From positions 1-11,993 of the forward strand of contig JAEYVW010000196.1 of assembly GCA_023429365.1 (NCBI GenBank): a stretch of 11,993 nt of DNA. Reading direction: 5' to 3'. Within the stretch, counting starts at the first letter, position 1; every line of letters begins with the position of its first letter. The notes below the pieces were generated by a model. It ran no database searches and had not been told where the DNA came from. It saw only the letters and a list, made by a program, of their open reading frames with translations. Shown here in pieces: positions 1-7,359 of this stretch. This DNA comes from Bacteroidota bacterium. Its GTDB lineage: Bacteria > Bacteroidota > Bacteroidia > Chitinophagales > Chitinophagaceae. Both the position numbers and the translations under genes were made by a program.

Positions 1-1
1 C

Positions 2-145
2 AATGTAAAGGTTCGGCTCAACCGCGCAAAAAATCTTTTGAAAGAATCACTCTCCTCCTATTATAAAAATGGAGACCTGTACCATTTTCATCTTTCACGT
101 TGCGACAGGATCGTGGATCATGTAATGAGCCGGATCAATAGCTGA
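2..145 (+). CDS. ECF-type RNA polymerase sigma factor, C-terminal fragment (5' end outside window)
   Basis: Reading from base 2, 47 codons stay open to a TGA at 143-145. The peptide begins NVKVRLNRAKNLLKESL, which matches the end of the sigma region 4 helix-turn-helix (consensus VKVRL-RA+--L) of sigma-70 family ECF factors. It then continues with a tail of the form Y-F-L--CDRIVD-VM--I. As far as I recall, that tail is typical of Bacteroidota ECF sigma factors, which direct RNA polymerase to a limited promoter set, often under anti-sigma control. Only the C-terminus is visible, so regions 2 and most of 4, the start codon and any anti-sigma neighbour lie beyond the left edge. The gene converges on the 794-residue envelope protein with no spacer between the two stop codons. 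The family call comes from remembered motifs. I infer no functional link to the TonB-dependent receptor module, although sigma factors often sit near STN-type receptors. Confidence 0.82.
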   Translation, partial: NVKVRLNRAKNLLKESLSSYYKNGDLYHFHLSRCDRIVDHVMSRINS

Positions 146-2530
146 TCACTTATTCACCTGGAAAAAATGTATACTGCTGCCCGCCAGCCCATCGGTTGTT
201 ATACCCTGTACCACGACAGCATACCTTCCAGGGCGGTCAGAAGAATAAAAATCCATATTTGCGACACCCTTTACATCGGTAATGATCCCGGGTGTCCAGA
301 ATAGAACGTTTCGGAAATCCGGCACCGGGCTTTCAAATTTCTCATCTGTTTCGTAGGTCGGCGAATAAAATTCGCGGTTTAGCTGCAGGCCTTCGTATTC
401 AAGAACAATGGCCCCTGCATCCAAATTATATCCACCCAGGTTTCCGTCGTAAGTTGAATAACTTACAATCCCCTCAATACCATCATTGCCCGTGAAATAT
501 CTCTTCGTCACCACATCAAGCTTTTTTATTTTTAAAGGATCGAATTCCATCAACTTCCTAGTGTCAGACACCGGCACGCCATCCAGAAGGGTCAGGGGTT
601 CTTTTTCAAAAAAGACATTGTAGACACCATTCCTGACGCGGTAATAAAAACTATCCCTCTCCTTTCGCACCCTCACTTCCGCTACGTATTCCCGCATTAC
701 TTCTTCCAGGGAAATAAACCGTGTATAGTCATCCAGCCAATATGTCTTATCAGGCCTTCCATAAAATGGAGTAGTGTCTTTTAATAATAGCGGTGCGAAT
801 TTTTGCTTTTGTCCATCGGTGTATAAATTTTCAACCTGTGAGCTGATGCTATAAGTCAGCAGATCCTCCTTCCATTTTTCAGATATATTGAACAGAGGAC
901 TGTTACTGCTCACCCTATCTTTGGAAAAAGGCGACTCGATATCAACCTTGTAATTCCCCGGGTCTTTATGCGCCTGGACAACAATATCACTTCTTCCATA
1001 AAACTTACCGACATTGAACAGTAAGTTTCCTGACGCGTCGCTCTTGGTTGTTCTAAACACAAACTTCTCACCCGGCACACTAAGACAGGTTTTCACATTA
1101 GCAGCTGGCAACCCGGTGGATTTGCTTCTGATTTTCCCGGTCACCAGCATTCCCTCATATTCCGGTAAAAATCGAAAGCCCGGTTCATTACCAGCCAACA
1201 CATTTTCCCATTTAAAACGACTCCATCCATGTGTAAGCATAAGATGATTCACATTGGTCAGGGCATCATCGTTGGCAGCATTAAAATAGTAAGAGGGCGA
1301 TTCTACTTTACCTCGCAGTTCGGAACTTAACCACAAATAGGATTGAATATCGTCTTCATCAGGAACCTGGAGTGAGTCGGTGCGAAAAACAGAAACGGAA
1401 AGATCACCTGAAATCGGCTGACCGCTGCCGCCCAGTGTCGTGATACTCATTCCGATCTTTTTGCGTGTGGCATATTCCTGTTGATCAAGCCCGATTTTGA
1501 TACTCATCCTGTTTTCAGGTCTCCTAAAATACAATCGCTCACACAAGGGCTGGTGATTCTCATCGAATAAAGTAAAATGCGTGATCCCCTCGCCGAGATC
1601 TTTCACGGGCAGGGTTATTTCTGCCTTACCATCCACCAGGTTTTTCGATTGCGCCAATTTAATCGACTGCCGGCTATGGCCCAGAAGAAAGATTGTTTTG
1701 TCCTTCTTCCCAGCTGATGCAATATTGATCTTTATTGAATGGCTGTCCGGCTGCTCCAAATGCATCGTATACCCTGTTTCATATACCGCAGGAAGTTCGC
1801 GGATGATCTCATTTCCGTCTGTGTCCTGTACAACAGCACTATAAGTGTGACCTTTTACAGGCTTTAAGTTAAAGCTGCCCATTCCAAACCGGCCCGTAGA
1901 AAAAGATGTAATAGAATCATTGTCCTGGTTATAAACTACACCCTGGCACCAATTACCTTTTCCATACTGATCAACAGCATGAAATGCCACTCTTGACTTC
2001 AATCCTGCAACCAGGTTTCCACCTTCAGGGAAAAACCGGATATTGTATTCACTTTTCTTTGATTCCGCGGCAGGTAAACGTTTTAGCGTATTTACTATCG
2101 TGATCTGCTTTTCAATGAAAAGGCGGGAGTCGAAATTTTTCATCCAGTTTGTGTACGCGCTCAGTGTATAGCCACCTGAAGAAAGAGAAAAGGGCAGGAA
2201 AAACGATCCATTACCAAAGCCCTCCTGCAACTCAATTTTTGCCTGCAATACAGGTTGACCGCTCCCGTCAAGCAGTTCAACGTATGCCAGCTTACTAAAA
2301 TTGGTGGGCCGATTTGTAGCCGCATCTACATTATACAGTTTGAACCAGATTATTTCCCCGCACACATAAAATGACTTATCCACATGGGCAAAAATTTTTT
2401 CCTGTTCATTATCGCGGGTATAATTAGTCAATGCTGCCACCGGCTTTGTATAGCCATGCTGAGCTATCCCTCTGACAACAGATCCGTTCAATAAAACCAG
2501 AAATAAAACTACCTGAACAAATCCCCGCAT
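146..2530 (-). CDS. Large secreted protein with macroglobulin (MG2)-like domains and a TonB-plug-like C-terminal domain
   Basis: The 794-residue product starts with a signal peptide (about residues 1-23, ending GIAQ). An MG2-like beta-sandwich follows at about 42-148, with the family-typical pattern EKIFAHVDKSFYVCGEIIWF and a later YTLSAYTNWMKNF. The motif FFPEGG (166-171) opens a second macroglobulin-like region. A segment at about 398-445 ends LMLTHGWSRFKW. A carboxypeptidase-regulatory-like domain lies at about 462-520. Residues about 640-700 resemble a TonB receptor plug (EPLTLLDGVPVSD, then DPLKIKKLDVVTKRYF), but no beta-barrel follows. The protein ends in another macroglobulin-like strand set (FYSSDRPGRYAVVVQGI). 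Such proteins are widespread in Bacteroidota and usually lack a named function. I infer a periplasmic or outer-membrane role with the upstream receptor. AGGAAT precedes the ATG by a few bases, a better ribosome site than its neighbours have. It is the last gene of the module, 43 bp after the DUF4249 gene. Confidence 0.85.
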   Translation of the reverse strand: MRGFVQVVLFLVLLNGSVVRGIAQHGYTKPVAALTNYTRDNEQEKIFAHVDKSFYVCGEIIWFKLYNVDAATNRPTNFSKLAYVELLDGSGQPVLQAKIELQEGFGNGSFFLPFSLSSGGYTLSAYTNWMKNFDSRLFIEKQITIVNTLKRLPAAESKKSEYNIRFFPEGGNLVAGLKSRVAFHAVDQYGKGNWCQGVVYNQDNDSITSFSTGRFGMGSFNLKPVKGHTYSAVVQDTDGNEIIRELPAVYETGYTMHLEQPDSHSIKINIASAGKKDKTIFLLGHSRQSIKLAQSKNLVDGKAEITLPVKDLGEGITHFTLFDENHQPLCERLYFRRPENRMSIKIGLDQQEYATRKKIGMSITTLGGSGQPISGDLSVSVFRTDSLQVPDEDDIQSYLWLSSELRGKVESPSYYFNAANDDALTNVNHLMLTHGWSRFKWENVLAGNEPGFRFLPEYEGMLVTGKIRSKSTGLPAANVKTCLSVPGEKFVFRTTKSDASGNLLFNVGKFYGRSDIVVQAHKDPGNYKVDIESPFSKDRVSSNSPLFNISEKWKEDLLTYSISSQVENLYTDGQKQKFAPLLLKDTTPFYGRPDKTYWLDDYTRFISLEEVMREYVAEVRVRKERDSFYYRVRNGVYNVFFEKEPLTLLDGVPVSDTRKLMEFDPLKIKKLDVVTKRYFTGNDGIEGIVSYSTYDGNLGGYNLDAGAIVLEYEGLQLNREFYSPTYETDEKFESPVPDFRNVLFWTPGIITDVKGVANMDFYSSDRPGRYAVVVQGITTDGLAGSSIHFFQVNK

Positions 2531-2573
2531 TTTAATTCCTGTTTAACTATTTAATTTAATATAGCGTTTTTAT

Positions 2574-3707
2574 TTACCAAAATACCGGCTTCTCATTTGT
2601 TCCACCCAATGAACGGCAATCCAGGCATACTTTTCTCGCCAGTCTCATAGTTCCACCGGTAATGTAATAATAGATTGTATACTCCGGGTCGGGGTAATCG
2701 TAGATTTTGAAGTTGTCGGGATGCTGTGGAATAACAATGGTAGGACTACAATCGGGCCCGGGCTGTATAAAATTCCAATCGACCTGTTTATTCCTGATCA
2801 CTAATCTTTTTTCAGAAATAGTCGATGCTGTTACAAACCCAATGACAGGCTCCCCGGGATCCTGTGAACAATGAATATTTCCTTTTAACTGCGAGGGCTG
2901 GCCATCAAATAAAGTTCCCAATTGCTCCGTGTTTTTCTGGATCAATGAAAAATACCGGTAGGCCTCATCTGTAATGGCGTATTGCCGTACCAGGATATTG
3001 TATCCCATGCCGATTTTCTCACTATGTTGCCGAACCCGTGCAACCTGGAAATTGCTGACTATATCCTGGCTTAATGCCTCCGTAGATGCCACCAGTATTT
3101 GAGAGGACGCCAAGCTTCGCCAGCATGAATCCGTTTGCGTGAGCGAGTCCTTCACAAAAATCAAACCGTCGCTGACTGCCCAGGGAGAGACCAAAAAAGA
3201 TGCATAATTCCAGGTTTCGACATATTCCCACCTGTAATACCTTGCCTGGTTGGAAGGATCGTGGGTATGTACATAAATAAATACGTCATTGTCCTGCCGC
3301 CATGTAACACTATCAATTGCCGGGGAAACCCGTGCATTGACAAATTCAGAAACGTATTCTTTGTTGTCAGACAAGATACGCAACCTGTAATTGGCGCCCG
3401 TTTGTAATGAGAGCACCGGGCTCTCATAAACCCCGTTATCACGATTCAACAACTGGATCATCCCACCTTGTTCCTGCTCAATGAAAACAGTGGCATTATT
3501 TTCAGGGTCAAACGTGATGGAATCACTGAGCCGTGTTGTTCGGCTCAGGACAATCTTCGTCACCTGGTCATTTCCTACAGCAATATTTCCATCCACCACC
3601 AGGAAGTTTGTGATCGTTGACAGCACCCTGGGTTCGTAAGGCTTCTTGCATCCAGATCCAAAAAAGACAGCCAATACAAACATTACTAACGTAACTAAAA
3701 TCTTCAT
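2574..3707 (-). CDS. DUF4249-family lipoprotein, partner of a TonB-dependent receptor
   Basis: The 377-residue product has a lipoprotein signal peptide ending FGSGC, with Cys20 as the predicted lipidated residue, followed by KKPYEPR. The N-terminal pattern (LVVDGNIAVG and then KIVLSRT) and the C-terminus (C-DCR--GGTN-KP-FW) fit the DUF4249 family as I know it. Members of this family are usually encoded directly after a TonB-dependent receptor in Bacteroidota. Their biochemical function is unknown, and a surface or periplasmic accessory role for the receptor is an inference from synteny. The ATG lies 3 bp after the receptor stop codon and has no visible Shine-Dalgarno sequence, so translation probably depends on ribosomes finishing the receptor gene. 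No acidic residues follow the lipid cysteine, so the surface-export signal described for some Bacteroidota lipoproteins is not obvious here. Confidence 0.88.
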   Translation of the reverse strand: MKILVTLVMFVLAVFFGSGCKKPYEPRVLSTITNFLVVDGNIAVGNDQVTKIVLSRTTRLSDSITFDPENNATVFIEQEQGGMIQLLNRDNGVYESPVLSLQTGANYRLRILSDNKEYVSEFVNARVSPAIDSVTWRQDNDVFIYVHTHDPSNQARYYRWEYVETWNYASFLVSPWAVSDGLIFVKDSLTQTDSCWRSLASSQILVASTEALSQDIVSNFQVARVRQHSEKIGMGYNILVRQYAITDEAYRYFSLIQKNTEQLGTLFDGQPSQLKGNIHCSQDPGEPVIGFVTASTISEKRLVIRNKQVDWNFIQPGPDCSPTIVIPQHPDNFKIYDYPDPEYTIYYYITGGTMRLARKVCLDCRSLGGTNEKPVFW

Positions 3708-3710
3708 GGA

Positions 3711-6476
3711 TTAGAATCTAAAATTATAAGTGATAAATGGAACCGCTGTACCAATTACAGAAAGCTGGTAACCCTTAATCGCTCCCGCTTCCTGGGTGAA
3801 ATAGATAGAATAAGGATTCTGACGTGCCAATAAATTGTAAACCCCGAACGACCAGGAATTATGTGTCAACTTTTTTAGTTTATGGTTGCCCTCGATATTA
3901 AACGACAGGTCAATGCGGAAATAATCGGGAACGCGATACTGGTTGCGATCCGAATAATATACACGCTGTCCGCCACCCAGGTGAAAAATAGCAATAGGCA
4001 GGGTAATAGGCCGCCCCGTGCTATACACAATATTCAATGAGGTAGTAAAACGATGCGAGAACTGGTAATTCCCAACCAGGTTGGCACTATGTGGTTTGTC
4101 GAAGTTGGCCGGATAGTATTTACCATCATTTATGTTTTGCCCGGCCAGCGGATCATCCAATTGGAGCAGGGTACGGGCATAGGTATAACTGATCCACCCG
4201 GTCATCTTACCCGATTTTTTCTTAAAAGACAACTCTGCACCATAGGCTTTACCCCTTGTGTTCAGCACATCCGCCTCAATATGATGGTTCATCAGCAGAA
4301 CGGCGCCACTTTTATAATCAAGATAATTCCTCATCCTTTTGAAATAGATCTCGATCGAGGTCTCAATGGTATTCGCTCTAAAGTTTTTATAGTATCCCAG
4401 CGAAACCTGGTATCCGCGTTGAGGTTTTATCACCGGGTCACTAAGTTTCCAGATATCGCTTGGCGAAATAGCGATGGTATTTGACAACATATGAATATAC
4501 TGCCTGAGGCTATTCACACTCAACTTAAAAGACGCGTCATTGGATAAGAGGTATCGTGCTACGAATCTGTACTCAGGGCCATGATAGGTCTTAATAGTTT
4601 GACCGTGAGAATAGGAAAGGGTATCTGTTATTGTGGTCTTTTCCCTTGGAACGCCTTCGGCGTATTTATAAACCTGCCTGGGGCCAAGATATTGGTAAAG
4701 CGAATATCGAATTCCTGCATTGATCGAGAAATTGGGTGAAACCGTGAACTGGTCGCCCAGGTATAATGCCCATTCAAGTGCCTGCTCATTTTGCAATATA
4801 TCGGGTTGTACCAGGGATTCGCTTTTTACCGGCAGAAAAGAACCTGGTTTTAGATCATAGTAAATGGAATTCAAACCGAAGTTTAAAGCATGTTTACCGC
4901 CAGTTGAATAATTAAAATCTGCACGCAGGTTACCCTGGCTGATGGAAGAACGAAGGCGATATGCGTTGACCGGATTGCCATCACTTGAGATAGCATACCG
5001 ATAATTGTCGAATCCAGCCAGGAATACGCCATTTAGCCTGGTATTAAAAATATGCTTCCATTTAATATTTACATTCCTGTTGCCATACTTGTATAAGGTG
5101 TCAGTATTCAGCTTAAAATTGTCATCACTAAAATATCCGGTCAGGTAAAAGCTATTTCTCTGATCTGCATTATGGCTGATCCGGAGGTTCAGGTCACTAA
5201 ACCCGGCTTTACTCCGGCTATAATCTGATTTGGGTATTTGCTTTAGTAACCAATTGGAATAGACAGTTCGTCCACTAACGATGAACGTGGTTTTATCCTT
5301 CTTTATAGGTCCTTCTACTGTCAACTTACTGGTCAACACTCCGATTCCTCCCGTGCCGGATACTTTTTTGGAATTACCGTCCTTCATCGTAACATCCAAT
5401 ACTGATGAAAGCCGGCCTCCATATTTTTCCGGGATAGCACTCTTATACAATTCGAATTCTTTTACTACATCGGGGTTAAATGCTGAGAAAAACCCGAACA
5501 GGTGAGATGGGTTGTATATTGTTGCATCACTAAATAACACCAGGTTCTGATCAGTGGACCCACCCCTGACGTTGAACCCATTGCTGGCCTCACCCACTGA
5601 AGTTACGCCTGGAAGTGTCAGCAATACCCTTAACACATCGGCTTCACCTAATAGTACCGGAACTTTCTTGATGGTTTTAATGTTCAGCCTTTCCACCCCC
5701 ATCTGCATACCCCTGATACTTGAGTTTCGCTGGGCATAGACCGTTATATTTTTTAGACTGGGGACAGAATCTTCCAGTTCAATATTTAGAGTACCGTCGC
5801 CGTGGAGCATAATATTCCGGCGGGCAAGCTTCATCCCAATACTGCTAACATTCAGAAGATGCCTGCCTTTTTTTAGGCCAATGCTATAATAGCCAAATTG
5901 ATCCGTTACAACCGCCGCATAAGGCGTATCGATATAAACAATAGCGCCGGAAAATGATTCACCCGTTTTACCGTTGCGAATATATCCTGATACTATCGCC
6001 TTATCCGTTCTATCAGCATTCTCCTTTATGCCTATTTCGAAAAGCCTGTTCTCTGTGATCGCCCCTTGTCGCCCTTTGCTAACAGCCTCCATAATATCAA
6101 TCTTACTGGTATCGGGTGCCGACTTTGCCACATTAAAAAAGTCTTCAGGCAGGGAGGTCTGGATTCCAATCCCTGAATATAAAAACACGTTATCCTGGTT
6201 ATCTAATGAAAAACGAATAGCTGTACCATCAAAAACCTTTTTTAGAAGATCCGGCAATGATATATTCTCCGCAACAACATTTACCCTCACTGTGTCCAGC
6301 TCTTCGGGTTTATAGTAAAGCTGGTAACCAGTAATGCCTTTAATAATTTTCGAAAATTCTGAGAAGGGAACATCTTTAAACTCACGGGCAATAAGTCTTG
6401 TATCCTGCGCATTTACACAGGATGTGAGAATCAACGATAAAAAAGTCAACAACCGATATATCCAACGAGCCCTCAT
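3711..6476 (-). CDS. TonB-dependent outer membrane receptor with STN domain
   Basis: The 921-residue product is an energised outer-membrane transporter. A signal peptide spans about residues 1-23. An STN (secretin/TonB short N-terminal) domain lies at about 29-100, a carboxypeptidase-regulatory-like beta-sandwich at about 161-237 (VSGYIRNGKTGESFSGAIVY) and the plug at about 262-365, with FNVRGGSTDQN and KYGGRLSSVLDVTMKDG as recognisable plug motifs. A 22-strand-type barrel fills the rest and ends in a terminal phenylalanine (PFITYNFRF), as expected for BAM-dependent insertion. STN domains in FecA-like receptors signal to a FecR-type anti-sigma factor, but no FecR homologue is visible in this window. 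The start codon abuts the stop codon of the upstream gene (TAGATG), so the two are probably translationally coupled. The signal peptide also contains LTSC, which could act as a lipobox; signal peptidase I cleavage after VNAQ seems more likely. The substrate is unknown, and no SusD partner is encoded nearby. Confidence 0.93.
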   Translation of the reverse strand: MRARWIYRLLTFLSLILTSCVNAQDTRLIAREFKDVPFSEFSKIIKGITGYQLYYKPEELDTVRVNVVAENISLPDLLKKVFDGTAIRFSLDNQDNVFLYSGIGIQTSLPEDFFNVAKSAPDTSKIDIMEAVSKGRQGAITENRLFEIGIKENADRTDKAIVSGYIRNGKTGESFSGAIVYIDTPYAAVVTDQFGYYSIGLKKGRHLLNVSSIGMKLARRNIMLHGDGTLNIELEDSVPSLKNITVYAQRNSSIRGMQMGVERLNIKTIKKVPVLLGEADVLRVLLTLPGVTSVGEASNGFNVRGGSTDQNLVLFSDATIYNPSHLFGFFSAFNPDVVKEFELYKSAIPEKYGGRLSSVLDVTMKDGNSKKVSGTGGIGVLTSKLTVEGPIKKDKTTFIVSGRTVYSNWLLKQIPKSDYSRSKAGFSDLNLRISHNADQRNSFYLTGYFSDDNFKLNTDTLYKYGNRNVNIKWKHIFNTRLNGVFLAGFDNYRYAISSDGNPVNAYRLRSSISQGNLRADFNYSTGGKHALNFGLNSIYYDLKPGSFLPVKSESLVQPDILQNEQALEWALYLGDQFTVSPNFSINAGIRYSLYQYLGPRQVYKYAEGVPREKTTITDTLSYSHGQTIKTYHGPEYRFVARYLLSNDASFKLSVNSLRQYIHMLSNTIAISPSDIWKLSDPVIKPQRGYQVSLGYYKNFRANTIETSIEIYFKRMRNYLDYKSGAVLLMNHHIEADVLNTRGKAYGAELSFKKKSGKMTGWISYTYARTLLQLDDPLAGQNINDGKYYPANFDKPHSANLVGNYQFSHRFTTSLNIVYSTGRPITLPIAIFHLGGGQRVYYSDRNQYRVPDYFRIDLSFNIEGNHKLKKLTHNSWSFGVYNLLARQNPYSIYFTQEAGAIKGYQLSVIGTAVPFITYNFRF

Positions 6477-7220
6477 CTATTTTTCTAAAAGGTTGTAGAA
6501 TTCCATGACCCTCATAATTGTTTGTTCGGGGTCCTTTTTAAAATCTAGCTTTTCTTTTTGCATAAATTTTGCTGCTTCAGCTTTTTTGTCGTCAATTAAA
6601 CGTAGAAGAGATCTTTTGCTGCTGATCTCATGAAAAGTATTATCCTTTTTTATAAAATAAGTAGCGGACTGTAGAAACCGGGATGATTCTTCAGCCCTGG
6701 CTGATTCCCGCAGCCATTTTTTTCTTTTTGCCAAAACACTAACATCATTGTCATACAGTAACTCATAAAACCCTTCCCCAGGAAACCCGGTCGATCCGCT
6801 TTCATCACTAAGGGATATAAAGGAATGATCCCCTATTTGAAATCTCCCGATCTTCGATGTGATGAGTTTTATGTTTTGATTGGATACCGGGTTTACCGTG
6901 ATCACTTCGTCCCTGGAAAGATCATAGGCTAATAGGACATTGGAATATTCGGTTCCTTCATACAGTATCGTACCTGGTTGCGGCTGATCAAATTCAAAAA
7001 AAGGATGGCCTGCACTACGCCGGTATCCCCCGGTGAATTCATATCCATCATATATGCGGAGGTTTTGCTTTAAACTATCCTTGTATACCGCAATAATCCT
7101 GCTGGCTGAATTGTGAATAGAAACAGTATCAGCAAAAGTTGACTGCGATGTCGCTACTGTGGTAGACCCTATTAAATATGCACCAATGAGGAGCAGATAA
7201 CGCTTCTTTACTATCGGCAT
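6477..7220 (-). CDS. Secreted protein of unknown function, first gene of the receptor module
   Basis: I do not recognise a named family. From the chosen ATG at 7218-7220 the product is 247 residues. It starts with a clear signal peptide (MPIVKKRYLLLIGAYLIG, with cleavage probably after about ATSQ at residue 26). The mature part is soluble and rich in aromatic and acidic residues. It shows a YDGYEFTGGYRRSAGHPFFEF stretch, a second YEGTEYSNVLLAYDL element, and a lysine-rich C-terminal helix region ending in FYNLLEK. I have a general impression that similar small proteins with a GHPFF-like motif occur beside Bacteroidota receptor genes, but I cannot give a domain name. Longer starts exist (ATG at 7293-7295, TTG at 7326-7328). 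They place an extra hydrophobic segment before the signal peptide and are less plausible. The stop codon directly abuts the receptor's ATG, so a shared transcript is very likely. Confidence 0.75.
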   Translation of the reverse strand: MPIVKKRYLLLIGAYLIGSTTVATSQSTFADTVSIHNSASRIIAVYKDSLKQNLRIYDGYEFTGGYRRSAGHPFFEFDQPQPGTILYEGTEYSNVLLAYDLSRDEVITVNPVSNQNIKLITSKIGRFQIGDHSFISLSDESGSTGFPGEGFYELLYDNDVSVLAKRKKWLRESARAEESSRFLQSATYFIKKDNTFHEISSKRSLLRLIDDKKAEAAKFMQKEKLDFKKDPEQTIMRVMEFYNLLEK

Positions 7221-7313
7221 AATAACCAGGTTGAATATGAAAATCAGAGATGCTGCCGTATTGGCCGATGGTGTGCCTGGCAGAAAAATATTCATGGAAT
7301 TTACTGAAATAAA

Positions 7314-7329
7314 TTTGTTTGAAAACAAA
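7314..7329. promoter_or_regulatory. AT-rich palindrome between the GH32 gene and the receptor module
   Basis: TTTGTTTGAAAACAAA is a perfect inverted repeat with 7-bp arms and a 2-bp centre, located 30 bp past the GH32 stop codon and about 94 bp before the chosen start of the next gene. It could be a protein-binding site or a weak transcript-end hairpin. The stem is almost all A-T pairs and no clear U-tract follows, so it is not a convincing intrinsic terminator. I found no match to the Bacteroidota -7/-33 promoter pattern (TAnnTTTG with an upstream TTG) in the 139-bp gap. Its role is uncertain. Confidence 0.22.
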
Positions 7330-7359
7330 AAGAGTCTTTGAATATTTCCCGAATAGCTG

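Noticed and set aside
4053-4484. Plus-strand 143-codon open frame
   Set aside because: It lies wholly within the barrel-coding part of the receptor gene on the other strand and resembles no family.
7221-7328. Longer N-terminus of the secreted unknown protein (TTG at 7326-7328 or ATG at 7293-7295)
   Set aside because: The extension places a second hydrophobic stretch ahead of a clear signal peptide that starts at the ATG at 7218-7220.
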